From Acidobacteriota bacterium (GTDB lineage Bacteria > Acidobacteriota > Terriglobia > Acidiferrales > UBA7541), in contig DAHUXN010000064.1 in NCBI GenBank assembly GCA_027307115.1, forward strand, positions 26,441 through 90,440: DNA of 64,000 nucleotides, in the 5' to 3' direction. The notes under the pieces are model-generated. The model did no database searches. It saw only the letters and a program-made list of their open reading frames with translations, and was not told the DNA's origin. The translations under genes were made by a program, and so were the position numbers. Each line of letters begins with the position of its first letter. Position 1 is the stretch's first letter. Shown here piece by piece: positions 14,978 through 23,529 of the stretch.

Positions 14978-15388
14978 TTAGTGCTCTGCTTCCTTGGCGT
15001 AATTTTTGTTCCACGACGGGATCTCCACCACGATATCTTTCGTACCGTCCGGCACGCACTGGCAGCCGAGCCGCGACTTCGGCGTCACGCCGGGAGCTTC
15101 GTCAAGCTGGTCGAGTTCCGCATCGGTCGCTTCGTTACATGATTCGAGGCCTTCATGCACGATCACGTGGCACGTCGAACACGCGCAAACGCCGCCGCAG
15201 GCGTGATCGAGCCCCATGTGAAATCCGGTCGCGATGTCGAGAATGCTGCCCGGCAAGCCGTCGTGCCCGTAGGGGAATTTCGCTGGGTCGACTTCCACGG
15301 TCTTGCCTTCCTTGGCGAACGTCACTTTGAATTTCTGCGTCGCCGTCGTGTATTTGGTTTCTTCGATGTAAGGATTTTTGCCGCCCAT
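14978..15388 (-). CDS. fdx: ISC-type [2Fe-2S] ferredoxin
   Basis: A 136-residue adrenodoxin/ISC-type ferredoxin. Cluster cysteines appear as CGGVCACSTC (C-x5-C-x2-C) with the fourth in RLGCQCVPDG. The EVDPAKFPYG ... GSILDIATGFHMGLDHACGG stretch is slightly longer than the E. coli Fdx loop. It donates electrons for cluster assembly on IscU. The gene lies 29 bases after hscA and before iscX. Confidence 0.93.
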   Translation of the reverse strand: MGGKNPYIEETKYTTATQKFKVTFAKEGKTVEVDPAKFPYGHDGLPGSILDIATGFHMGLDHACGGVCACSTCHVIVHEGLESCNEATDAELDQLDEAPGVTPKSRLGCQCVPDGTKDIVVEIPSWNKNYAKEAEH

Positions 15389-15417
15389 TGCGCCTCACTT
15401 CCAAAACTTTCGCGTGA

Positions 15418-17259
15418 CTAAACTTCGTCGATCCTCTTGCCGCCGACCGCCGCCTGCAGCACTTTGTTCATAGTCAATTCCGCCAGATTCAACGTCGCTT
15501 GATTCAGTTCGTCAATTCGCGCGCGCACCAATTTGTAATCCGTGCCGGAAACGGCTTCGCGCAGCGCCGCAACTGATTGGTCAATCGCCGCTCGTTCTTC
15601 GCGCGAAAGCCCCGCTGCGTGAACACCCGAGAGCGCCTTCTCCGTCGCGCGCAAAATCGCGTCAGCTTCGTTGCGCGCTTCGATGATCTGCCGCTGCTCG
15701 AAATCCTGCTCGGCGAATTCAATCGACTCTTCGAGCATGCGCTCCATCTCGGCATCCGTCAGCCCGTAGCTCGGCTGCACTTCGAGCGTGCTTTGCTCGC
15801 CGGTGCGCAAATCGCGCGCGGCCACTTGCAGAATCCCGTTCGCATCGATGAGGAATTTCACTTCGATGCGCGCCAGCCCCGCGGGCCCCGGCGGCACTTT
15901 CAATTGAAAACTCGCGAGCGACCGGCAATCGGCGGCAAGTTCGCGCTCGCCTTGCAGGATATGAATGTCGATTCCCGTCTGATTGTCGACGCCCGTGGTG
16001 AACAGTTCCTGCGCGCTCGCCGGAATCGTGGAATTTCGCGGAATCAGTTTGGCCACCACGCTGCCCATCGTTTCGATTCCCAGAGATAGCGGCGTCACGT
16101 CGAGCAGCAACATGTTTTTCACGCCACTTTCGAGAATATCGGCCTGAACCGCCGCGCCCAGCGCCACCACCTCATCCGGATTCAGTTCGCAATGCGGCGC
16201 GCGTCCGAAATAATCGCCGACCGTTTTGCGCACCAGAGGAATCCGCGTCGATCCGCCCACCAGCACCACTTCATCCATTTCCGACGGCTGCATTTTCGCA
16301 TCGGCCAGCGCCATTTTCACGGGCGCCATGGTCCGCGCAATGATCGGCGCAATCATTTCTTCGAATTCAGCGCGTGTGATTTCGCGGTTGTAGATGCGAT
16401 CGTCGGGCAACGCAAATCGAATCGCCGCGCGCTCCGCGTTCGAAAGCTCGTGCTTGGTGTGAATCAGCGTTTTGCGCAATTCCTGCACGGCTTCCGGATA
16501 CCGCTCAAAATCGACGCGATATTTCTTCTCGATTTCCTCGCGCGCCATCGCAGAGAGCGCGTTGTCGATGTCGTCTCCGCCCAGATGCGTGTCGCCATTC
16601 GTGGCGAGCACCTGGTAAATATCGCCCTCGGTCGTGGAAATCAGTTTCAGAATCGAAATATCAAAGGTGCCGCCGCCGAAATCGTATACGGCCACGCGGC
16701 CGCGCCGCTGCTTGTGCAGACCGTAGGCCAGCGCCGCCGCCGTTGGCTCGTTCACCAGCCGCAGCACTTCGAGGCCCGCGAGGCGTCCCGCGTCTTTCGT
16801 CGCTTGCCGCTGCGCGTCGTTGAAATACGCAGGCACGGTAATGACCGCGCGGTCAACCGTGTCCTTGAAAAAATCCTCCGCCCACGATTTCAGTTCGCGC
16901 AAGATGAAAGCGGAAATCTCCGGCGGCGTGAAATACTTGTCGCCCAGCTTCACGCGAATCACGCCGCGGCTTTTTTCGTCGATGCGGAAAGGAAAAATCT
17001 TCAGCTCGTCGCGCACATCGTCGACGCCGCGTCCCATCAGCCTCTTCACCGAATAAATCGTGCGGTTCGATTGCGTGAGCAACCGGCGTCGCGCCGGCTC
17101 GCCCGCGACAATCGTACCGTTCGCGTCCAGGCTCACCACGGACGGGCACAGCGTCTCGCCGTAGGGCCCCTGAATGCACCGCGGCTCGCCCGTCGCCGGA
17201 TCGACAAACGCGATCAGGCTGAACGTGGTCCCCAAATCAATTCCAACTGTCTTCCCCAT
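15418..17259 (-). CDS. hscA: Fe-S assembly chaperone HscA (Hsp70 family)
   Basis: A 613-residue Hsp70. It has the N-terminal ATPase with [27 protein letters not shown] and [13 protein letters not shown]. The linker and substrate domain follow with [16 protein letters not shown], and a shortened helical lid ends near [20 protein letters not shown]. The length and the position next to hscB identify it as HscA rather than DnaK. It binds IscU with HscB and helps release the [2Fe-2S] cluster using ATP. It starts nine bases after hscB. Confidence 0.93.
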   Translation of the reverse strand: MGKTVGIDLGTTFSLIAFVDPATGEPRCIQGPYGETLCPSVVSLDANGTIVAGEPARRRLLTQSNRTIYSVKRLMGRGVDDVRDELKIFPFRIDEKSRGVIRVKLGDKYFTPPEISAFILRELKSWAEDFFKDTVDRAVITVPAYFNDAQRQATKDAGRLAGLEVLRLVNEPTAAALAYGLHKQRRGRVAVYDFGGGTFDISILKLISTTEGDIYQVLATNGDTHLGGDDIDNALSAMAREEIEKKYRVDFERYPEAVQELRKTLIHTKHELSNAERAAIRFALPDDRIYNREITRAEFEEMIAPIIARTMAPVKMALADAKMQPSEMDEVVLVGGSTRIPLVRKTVGDYFGRAPHCELNPDEVVALGAAVQADILESGVKNMLLLDVTPLSLGIETMGSVVAKLIPRNSTIPASAQELFTTGVDNQTGIDIHILQGERELAADCRSLASFQLKVPPGPAGLARIEVKFLIDANGILQVAARDLRTGEQSTLEVQPSYGLTDAEMERMLEESIEFAEQDFEQRQIIEARNEADAILRATEKALSGVHAAGLSREERAAIDQSVAALREAVSGTDYKLVRARIDELNQATLNLAELTMNKVLQAAVGGKRIDEV

Positions 17260-17268
17260 GAACTTTCT

Positions 17269-17964
17269 CTAAGCCTCTAATTCCTGTGCGACATTGCGCA
17301 CCAGATTTCGGATGTACGAACGCCGGTTCAACACTTCATTTAATTTCGCCATCTGCTTGCGACGTTCGTTGTCGTCCGCGCCCGCATCCACGGACTTATC
17401 CCATTCGCTGAAGACGTGCAGCAACTCCGCGTCGATCTCTTCCAGTTTTTCTTGGAAATTCTTCTGGGCCTCGCCGAGCCTGACCCGCAATCCGCTCAAG
17501 TCCCCGCCGTCATTTCTTGCCGTGCGCAATTCGTCGAGCGATTCATTCAACTCGAAAACCTCTTCGAGCAGTTCCGGAGGCGCTTGCTGCTTCGTCGTGC
17601 CCTCTTTGCGAACGCCCTCGCGCAATAACAGATATTCGACGCGCAACACCGGCTCGCGCAGCGTCCGGTACGCATCATTCAATTCCGAAGAGCGCTCCAG
17701 AGCCAAATTCCGCTCGAACTCGGACGCCTTCACAAAATTGTCCGGATGCAGCTTCCAGCTCAGCTGATGGAACCGCTGTTCGAGCCCCGCCTCGTCGATT
17801 TTCAGCTTTTGCGGCAATCCGAAAAACGCAAAATAATCTGCGCCGTCGGCAAGCGGTTGAATTTTCCCGCACGCCGCGCAGAAATGCCCGCCGCCGGCAA
17901 CCGCGTTGCAATTCCAACAAGCCTGAGCGGGCGCAGCGCCGGTCTGTGTCTTTGTGGAGCTCAT
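17269..17964 (-). CDS. hscB: Fe-S assembly co-chaperone HscB with N-terminal zinc knuckles
   Basis: 231 residues from the ATG at 17964; an upstream in-frame ATG at 18045 exists but reads into unlikely sequence. Residues 16-32 hold two CxxC pairs (CWNC ... CAAC), a zinc-binding element known from eukaryotic HSC20 but absent from E. coli HscB. The J domain follows (residues 43-115) with HPD at 73-75 and DYFAFFGL at its start. The C-terminal three-helix IscU-binding domain contains FELNESLDELR. It stimulates HscA ATPase and delivers IscU. Confidence 0.92.
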   Translation of the reverse strand: MSSTKTQTGAAPAQACWNCNAVAGGGHFCAACGKIQPLADGADYFAFFGLPQKLKIDEAGLEQRFHQLSWKLHPDNFVKASEFERNLALERSSELNDAYRTLREPVLRVEYLLLREGVRKEGTTKQQAPPELLEEVFELNESLDELRTARNDGGDLSGLRVRLGEAQKNFQEKLEEIDAELLHVFSEWDKSVDAGADDNERRKQMAKLNEVLNRRSYIRNLVRNVAQELEA

Positions 17965-18069
17965 GTATGATTTCCTAAGCGATTTTTTGGCGAGGCGGCT
18001 GAGTTCGCGGCATTCAACATCGTCAAGTTCCCCCGCCGCGGACATTGCAAAAAAGAAGCAGAAACAAAA

Positions 18070-18399
18070 TCAGGCTGTGAAAGAACTCCCGCAGCCGCAG
18101 CTTCGCGTCGCTTGAGGATTCTGGAAAACGAATCCCTGCCGCACAAGCGTCTCTTCGAAATCGAGCGTCGTGTCGGCGAGATACAGAAAACTCTTCGCGT
18201 CCACGAAAACGCGCGCGCCATTTTCCTCGATCACTTTGTCGCGGTCGCGCGCCTGCGTTTCAAGCCGCATCGCATACGACAGTCCCGAGCATCCGCCGCC
18301 CTGCACGCCCACGCGCAATCCACCGGAATCGGAAGGCACGCCTTCCTTTGCGAGCAGTTCGCGGATTTTCTCCGCCGCTTTTTCCGTAACGTGAATCAT
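18070..18399 (-). CDS. iscA: A-type Fe-S carrier (IscA/ErpA)
   Basis: 109 residues from the ATG at 18399, which begins MIHVTEKAAEKIRELL, the usual A-type N-terminus; the frame extends 11 codons upstream without support. The three cluster cysteines are present in GGGCSGLSYAM and RSCGCGSSF. It carries [2Fe-2S]/[4Fe-4S] clusters or iron to apo-targets. It is encoded between iscU and hscB, as in E. coli. Confidence 0.93.
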   Translation of the reverse strand: MIHVTEKAAEKIRELLAKEGVPSDSGGLRVGVQGGGCSGLSYAMRLETQARDRDKVIEENGARVFVDAKSFLYLADTTLDFEETLVRQGFVFQNPQATRSCGCGSSFTA

Positions 18400-18465
18400 G
18401 GCCCTCGCCTCCCGCCGGCGAACGCGAAACAAATCGTCCGCCCTGCATCGTGCGATTCCCTGTTG

Positions 18466-18894
18466 TTAACTATGCGCCTGCGCTGCGCTAGTCTGCGCGG
18501 CCGGGTCGCCTTCGCCGGCTTTCTTCTTCCAGTCGGAGATAGCCGCCTTAATCGCGTCTTCCGCCAGCACCGAGCAGTGAATCTTCACCGGCGGCAGCGA
18601 AAGTTCGCGGACGATGTCGGTATTCTTGATCGAGAGCGCCTCTTCCACCGTTTTCCCGCGCACCCATTCGGTCGCGAGTGAAGAGCTCGCAATCGCCGAG
18701 CCGCAGCCAAACGTCTTGAACTTCGCTTCCTCGATCACGCGCGTGTCGGGATTGATTTTCATTTGTAGTTTCATCACGTCGCCGCATTCCGGCGCGCCGA
18801 CGAGCCCCGTCCCCACGTTCGGATCTTTCTTGTCGAGAGAGCCGACGTTGCGCGGATTGTTGTAGTGCTCAATTACTTTGTCGCTGTAAGCCAT
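18466..18894 (-). CDS. iscU: Fe-S scaffold protein IscU
   Basis: 142 residues. The scaffold cysteines appear in GAPECGDVMKLQ, KTFGCGSAIASSS and KIHCSVLAEDAI, with conserved Asp before the second region and the LPPVKIHC motif recognised by HscA. The start MAYSDKVIEHYNNPRNVGS is canonical; the frame opens at a TTG (18909) but GGAGGGG just upstream supports the double ATG at 18897/18894. The C-terminal tail (GDPAAQTSAAQAHS) is longer than usual. It sits 56 bases after iscS. Confidence 0.94.
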   Translation of the reverse strand: MAYSDKVIEHYNNPRNVGSLDKKDPNVGTGLVGAPECGDVMKLQMKINPDTRVIEEAKFKTFGCGSAIASSSLATEWVRGKTVEEALSIKNTDIVRELSLPPVKIHCSVLAEDAIKAAISDWKKKAGEGDPAAQTSAAQAHS

Positions 18895-18950
18895 CATCCC
18901 CTCCAGCAAATTTGATCAAGCGTTTCCGATTCCCCATCCCCAGAAAAACT

Positions 18951-20171
18951 TTATGCCGTCTTCCAGTTCATTTTGCTCACGTCGGTGCCTTCCTTCGCCA
19001 TTTCGTACAGCGGAGAAAGCTCGCGCAAACGGTTCACGGTCTCGACCACGCGATTCGCCACGTAATCGACTTCCTCTTCCGTGTTGAATCTTCCGATTCC
19101 GAATCGAATCGACGTGTGCGCCAAATCCTCGCCAACGCCGAGCGCCTTCAGCACGTAGCTCGGTTCCAGCGTCGCGGAAGTGCAAGCCGAACCGCTCGAC
19201 ACCGCAACGTCGTTGATGCCCATCAGCAGCGACTCGCCTTCCACATACGCGAAGCTGATATTGATGTTGTGCGGCAGATGATGCTCCATCGTGCCGTTGA
19301 TGAATGTCTCATCCAGTTTCGACATGATGGCTCCTCTCAACCGGTCGCGCAACGCGCTCAGTTTCTTCGTTTCCTCGGCCATTTCCAGGCGGCAGAGTTC
19401 ACACGCCTTGCCGAATCCCACGATGCCCGGAACGTTCAGCGTGCCAGAACGCATGCCGCGTTCGTGTCCGCCGCCGTCGACCATCGCGGTCAATTGCACG
19501 CGCGGATTCTTGCGGCGCACATACAGCGCTCCGACGCCTTTCGGTCCGTAAAGTTTGTGCGCCGAAATCGAGAGCAGATCGATGCCGTCCTTTTGCACGT
19601 CCACGGGAACCTTGCCCACGGCCTGCACGCCATCGCTGTGAAAGAAGACGCCCTTCTCTTTCGCGATCTTGCCAATCTCCGCAATCGGTTGAATCACGCC
19701 GATTTCGTTGTTCGCATACATAATCGAAATCAAAATCGTCTTGGGTGTGATCGCCCGGCGCAAATCATCCAGATTGATTTGTCCACTCTTCTCCACCGGC
19801 AAATACGTAACCTCGTAGCCTTCTTTTTCGAGGCGCTTGCAAGTGTCGAGCACAGCTTTGTGCTCGGTGACTTGCGTGATGATGTGATTGCCCTTCTCGC
19901 GGTACATCTCCGCGACGCCCTTAATTGCCAGATTGTCCGATTCGGTCGCGCCGCTCGTGAACACAATCTCTTTCGGTGTCGCGCCAATCAACTGCGCAAT
20001 CTGCGCGCGCGCGTTCTCGACCGCTTCTTCGCCTGCCCAGCCGAAAGCGTGGTTGCGGCTCGCTGCGTTCCCGAATTTCTCGGTGAAATACGGCAGCATT
20101 GCATCCACCACTCGCGGGTCGACCGGAGTGGTTGCGTGATTATCCATATAAATCGGTAGTTTAATTGCCAT
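18951..20171 (-). CDS. iscS: Cysteine desulfurase IscS
   Basis: A 406-residue fold-type I PLP enzyme. The N-terminus is [14 protein letters not shown], the Schiff-base lysine lies in [16 protein letters not shown] and the mobile-loop active cysteine in [15 protein letters not shown], matching IscS rather than SufS. It removes sulfur from cysteine and passes it to IscU and other acceptors (tRNA thiolation, possibly the molybdopterin synthase of this window). It lies 12 bases after iscR. Confidence 0.96.
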   Translation of the reverse strand: MAIKLPIYMDNHATTPVDPRVVDAMLPYFTEKFGNAASRNHAFGWAGEEAVENARAQIAQLIGATPKEIVFTSGATESDNLAIKGVAEMYREKGNHIITQVTEHKAVLDTCKRLEKEGYEVTYLPVEKSGQINLDDLRRAITPKTILISIMYANNEIGVIQPIAEIGKIAKEKGVFFHSDGVQAVGKVPVDVQKDGIDLLSISAHKLYGPKGVGALYVRRKNPRVQLTAMVDGGGHERGMRSGTLNVPGIVGFGKACELCRLEMAEETKKLSALRDRLRGAIMSKLDETFINGTMEHHLPHNINISFAYVEGESLLMGINDVAVSSGSACTSATLEPSYVLKALGVGEDLAHTSIRFGIGRFNTEEEVDYVANRVVETVNRLRELSPLYEMAKEGTDVSKMNWKTA

Positions 20172-20183
20172 TCCTCATCTCCC

Positions 20184-20621
20184 CTAAACTCGCAGCTCGA
20201 CCACCTCGGAAGCCGGGGCGTCGTCAGCCATTTGTGAAATCGTGACTTTGCTCAGCATCTCAAGAATGCTGCGATTCACTTTACGAAGCGGCTCTTTGAT
20301 CGTGCAGGTGTGCGTCTGATCGCAATTGCCATGGTGCGTCACACAGGATGTCAGCGACACTGGCCCGTCAATCGCGCTAATCGTCTCGAGCGCCGTGATC
20401 GTTCGCGCGTCGCGCCCGAGCGTGTATCCGCCGCTGGAGCCGTGCCGCGCCACCACAAGGCCCACGCGCGCCAGCTTCTGCAGCACCTTGGCCATCAACG
20501 GCGCGGAAATCCCGTACAGTTCAGCAATGTCCGCGGCGCTGCACGAACCGTCGTTCGGATGCGTTGCGAGATGCTTCAACGCGATCAACGCGTAATCCGA
20601 CTTTTTCGACAGCTTCAACAT
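20184..20621 (-). CDS. iscR: Rrf2-family Fe-S cluster regulator IscR-like
   Basis: 145 residues from the ATG at 20621 (a GTG at 20651 is the other option). The winged helix-turn-helix is MLKLSKKSDYALIAL ... ADIAELYGISAPLMAKVLQKL with the wing GSSGGYTLGR. Three candidate cluster cysteines lie at 93, 100 and 106 (CVTHHGN-C-DQTHT-C), close to the IscR spacing. It heads the ISC operon, so cluster-dependent autorepression is expected. Dyads lie in and upstream of its promoter. Confidence 0.9.
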   Translation of the reverse strand: MLKLSKKSDYALIALKHLATHPNDGSCSAADIAELYGISAPLMAKVLQKLARVGLVVARHGSSGGYTLGRDARTITALETISAIDGPVSLTSCVTHHGNCDQTHTCTIKEPLRKVNRSILEMLSKVTISQMADDAPASEVVELRV

Positions 20622-20665
20622 GGGAACGATTTGACCGGATATACGACCCACCCAGTCGCATATTC

Positions 20666-20730
20666 ATTCTAGGCGTGTCTAGCCTTTCGTGTCAAGTAGA
20701 ACTATTACTGCAAACCCTATGTTAACATAG
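20666..20730 (-). promoter_or_regulatory. Promoter of the isc operon with palindromic candidate operators
   Basis: Minus-strand -35 TTGACA (20690-20695) and -10 TAGAAT (20666-20671) with an 18-base spacer, a near-consensus sigma-70 promoter. The expected transcript start is near 20659, about 38 bases before the iscR ATG. The spacer contains CTAGACACGCCTAG (20669-20682), an imperfect dyad with CTAG ends. Upstream, CTATGTTAACATAG (20717-20730) is a perfect 14-base palindrome. These are candidate IscR sites. Confidence 0.75.
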
Positions 20731-20858
20731 ATTTAAAACAGGACTAAACAGGTCGGGAATACGGTCGGCCTCTCGGCAGTGAATGGGCGAGAAATCCACT
20801 TTAACGAGCTGTTTCCCGCCTTGAATGGAGATGAGGTGACCTCGCCGCTTGGCAATTC

Positions 20859-21809
20859 CTAGTTTGTGGCGTTCTTCTTCGATGGCACGGCCGCCGATTC
20901 CGTCTTGTCTTTCCTCAGTATTTGCGCCGCCTGCTGCACGGTAATGTCCTCCGGCACGCGCTGATAATTCGATTCGACTCTCTTTTCATGCACGGCGATC
21001 GTCTTAAAGAACAGCGCTTTGCCATTCAATTCCGTGTCCAACAGCGTCATGTCCCAGTGCGTGCCTGCAACATCCGCTTGCTTTACCGCAAACGTGCCGC
21101 CTTTATCCAAATGCCCCAGAATTCCGCCGAAGAATTTCACTTCGCTGGTCAGACGTCCCCGCAATTCGACTAGTCGTTTCACCTTAGTGTTTAGCACCAT
21201 CACGCCCGACATATGGTGAAACACTTCCGCCTCGTGCGAGGAAGCGTGAAATTTAGGATTGGGCTTGAACGTCAACCTCACCAGATCGCCCTTTCTGCCC
21301 GCATAGTGATACAGCAGCGCGTCCGGCAGCATCGCGAGCAATTTTGTTTCCTGGTCGCCATCTCGTTTTAGCGTTTGCACTTGCTTCTTCAGTTCGTCCG
21401 ATTCGTTCGTTAGCTTCTGAATCCGCGCATTTTCGGCGCGCTGCTGCTCCGCGTTCAAAGGTTTGCCATTCTCGGCCAACAGTCGGCTGACGTCGCCATG
21501 CTTCGTTTCAATCACGTCGTACAGCTGCTCTTTGCCGTTTTTCCACTCCGCTTTTCGGAATCTCCACAAAGTATTGTCGCTCTGCTCCGCCTTCAGTTCG
21601 TTCGTGAGTACCTCTCGCGCCAATTGTTGCGCGTCGACTTTTCCGCCGCGATTCGAAACGGCTTTCTCCTCCGCCTTCGATTTCGAACTTTGAGTTTCCG
21701 CGGAAAGACTGGCGCCTGCGATAATCGCTATAATTGCTAGAAGAATTGCGGAAACGATCCAAACGCCTCGAAGAGTGAATGCCCGGTTATTATGACTCCC
21801 GAAAGACAT
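20859..21809 (-). CDS. Secreted or membrane-anchored protein of unknown function
   Basis: 316 residues with one N-terminal hydrophobic helix (VWIVSAILLAIIAIIAGASLS) that may be a signal peptide or anchor. A helical, charged middle (residues 90-150, ENARIQKLTNESDELKKQVQTLK) looks coiled-coil. The C-terminal part is beta-rich with LVRLTFKPNPKFHASSHEAEV and VKFFGGILGHLDKGGTFAVK, reminiscent of LolA/outer-membrane-lipoprotein-sorting folds. I do not recognise a named family. It stands upstream of iscR on the same strand and divergent from blaI. Confidence 0.65.
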   Translation of the reverse strand: MSFGSHNNRAFTLRGVWIVSAILLAIIAIIAGASLSAETQSSKSKAEEKAVSNRGGKVDAQQLAREVLTNELKAEQSDNTLWRFRKAEWKNGKEQLYDVIETKHGDVSRLLAENGKPLNAEQQRAENARIQKLTNESDELKKQVQTLKRDGDQETKLLAMLPDALLYHYAGRKGDLVRLTFKPNPKFHASSHEAEVFHHMSGVMVLNTKVKRLVELRGRLTSEVKFFGGILGHLDKGGTFAVKQADVAGTHWDMTLLDTELNGKALFFKTIAVHEKRVESNYQRVPEDITVQQAAQILRKDKTESAAVPSKKNATN

Positions 21810-22017
21810 CGCGCGACCTCGCTTCGTAAATTTTCAGCGGGCGGCTGCGCTCAGCTTTGCACGAAATCAGCGCTTCCGTGTCCCGCCCCAAAATTAAGAT
21901 GTTTTGGCGCTGCGGAAAGCCACTCTTGAAGACAAATTTGTTTTACTCTGCCGCGAATAAGTCTAGAATCTGTTGGTTCTCTAGCGGTGGCCCTCAGAGA
22001 CAGCAGATGAAACGCGA

Positions 22018-22479
22018 TTGAAAACAATGATCCGCTTTTTGGAAACTCGGCGCACACGCGAGGAACGCGCTGACGCTCTTCAACAATTCGTCCTCGGCCA
22101 CCTCGAAATCAGCGTGATGGAGATTCTGTGGTCGCGCGGCGAATCGAGCGTGCGAGACGTTGTTCACCGGCTTCCGCGCACGCTCGCGTATACGACCGTC
22201 ATGACCACGCTCGACCGCCTCTACAAAAAAGATTTACTTAGTCGCCGCAAATCCGAGCGCGCCTTTCTCTATTCGCCGCGCCTCTCACCGGAAGAATGGG
22301 AGCGCAAACGCGCCGGCGATCTTGTTGCTGGCTTTCTTGCGGGACCGCAGCCTTCGCGCGACTTGCTGATCTCATGCCTGGTCGAAGCGGTGGGTCAGTA
22401 CGACAAAGCCCTACTCGATGCGCTCGAAAAAAGAATCCGCCAGAAACGCAAAGAGCTCTTTCGTCGAGGCCGCTCATGA
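22018..22479 (+). CDS. BlaI/MecI/CopY-family repressor
   Basis: 153 residues with a winged-helix DNA-binding N-terminus. LGHLEISVMEILWSRGESSVRDVVHRLP and LAYTTVMTTLDRLYKKDLLSRR are the recognition helix and family hallmark. A helical dimerisation tail follows (LLDALEKRIRQKRKELF). The start is TTG at 22018 or ATG at 22027; neither has a strong ribosome site. It overlaps the M56 peptidase gene by four bases, the standard BlaI-BlaR1 pairing in which the sensor protease leads to repressor cleavage. Confidence 0.88.
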   Translation: MKTMIRFLETRRTREERADALQQFVLGHLEISVMEILWSRGESSVRDVVHRLPRTLAYTTVMTTLDRLYKKDLLSRRKSERAFLYSPRLSPEEWERKRAGDLVAGFLAGPQPSRDLLISCLVEAVGQYDKALLDALEKRIRQKRKELFRRGRS

Positions 22480-23456
22480 TTCTTCCCTACATCCTGCGGC
22501 TGGTGTGTCTCTCCTTCGCGTCGTTTTTCCTGATTTGCGCGGTTTTGAGCCTTGCGGCATGGCTTGTTGCGCCCTCTGCCATCCGGTTGGGTGAATCGCT
22601 CAAGCCACGTCTCGCCGCGCGTCTTCTGCTCGTCTTACGCCTGTCGCCTGTCGCCGTTGCCGCTTTCATCGTGTCGGCGCTTTGCGTGCCCAGCTATTTG
22701 TGGCTCGAGCCGAATGCAAATGCGGAACGGGTTGGCATCGCGTGTTGCTTCGCCGCTCTTCTCGGCGTCGCGCTCTGGACTTTTTCCCTCGTGCGAGTCC
22801 TGCGCGCCGTTTTTATCTCGCTTCGTTACCGCCGCCGGTGCGAGCGGGAAAGCAACGCCACGCTTATCCCGAATCAGCAAGCGCCGCTGCTTGTCGTGGA
22901 CACTGAAGGCGCGGTACTTGCCCTCGCGGGCGTAATCCGTCCGCGTGTGGTGGTGTCGCGCGGTGTGTTGCAGTCGCTCCTGCCGCATCAGCTCGAAGCG
23001 GCTCTCGAACACGAGCGCGCCCATCAATCTTCGCACGACAACCTCAAGCGCTTCTTTTTGCTTCTCGCGCCCGGCATTTTCCCATTTTCGCGAGGATTCG
23101 CCGCCATGGATCGTTCGTGGGCACGTTTCACCGAATGGGCCGCCGATGACCGCGCCGCCGCAGGAGATTCACAGCGCTCGCTTTCACTCGCTGAGGCGCT
23201 CGTGCGCGTCGCGCGGATGGAGGCGTCCTCGCCAACATCTTTGCTCGTCAGCTGCCTGATCGAGGACGACCGCGATCTTTTCATCCGCGTCGATCGCCTG
23301 CTGACCCTCGAAGCGCCCGCCGAAAACGCTCCCCGCAAAATGCGCGCGCTGCTCGCCTGCATTTATTTGGTCATCACCAGCCTTGTGATTGCCGCCGTGA
23401 TGCGCCCGACCACGCTTTACTCCGTGCATCGCCTGCTCGAACACCTGATTCGATAA
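22476..23456 (+). CDS. BlaR1-like M56-family membrane metallopeptidase
   Basis: 326 residues from the ATG that overlaps the blaI stop. There are hydrophobic helices at 5-30, 45-70, 85-110 and near the C-terminus. The zinc protease motif EHERAH (HExxH shifted as E-H-E-R-A-H) is followed by FTEWAADDRAA with the third ligand region. Compared with BlaR1 it lacks a C-terminal penicillin-binding sensor domain, so the signal it senses is unknown. Its natural target is the co-encoded BlaI-like repressor. The Oar-like receptor gene begins 73 bases further on. Confidence 0.85.
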   Translation: MILPYILRLVCLSFASFFLICAVLSLAAWLVAPSAIRLGESLKPRLAARLLLVLRLSPVAVAAFIVSALCVPSYLWLEPNANAERVGIACCFAALLGVALWTFSLVRVLRAVFISLRYRRRCERESNATLIPNQQAPLLVVDTEGAVLALAGVIRPRVVVSRGVLQSLLPHQLEAALEHERAHQSSHDNLKRFFLLLAPGIFPFSRGFAAMDRSWARFTEWAADDRAAAGDSQRSLSLAEALVRVARMEASSPTSLLVSCLIEDDRDLFIRVDRLLTLEAPAENAPRKMRALLACIYLVITSLVIAAVMRPTTLYSVHRLLEHLIR

Positions 23457-23529
23457 TTTCCTTCTCCGAAAATAACCGAACTACGGCCCGTGGTAGTAGT
23501 TTCCCGCACAAAGTAATCTGCGCAATCAA

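Noticed and set aside
16192..20159. Very long plus-strand frames (362 and 415 codons) opposite hscA and iscS
   Set aside because: His/Arg-rich shadow translations of strongly recognised genes; no family resemblance.
21926..21978. Possible promoter and BlaI operator upstream of blaI
   Set aside because: A TAGAAT box with a poor -35 can be drawn, but no TACA/TGTA-type palindrome typical of BlaI sites is present.
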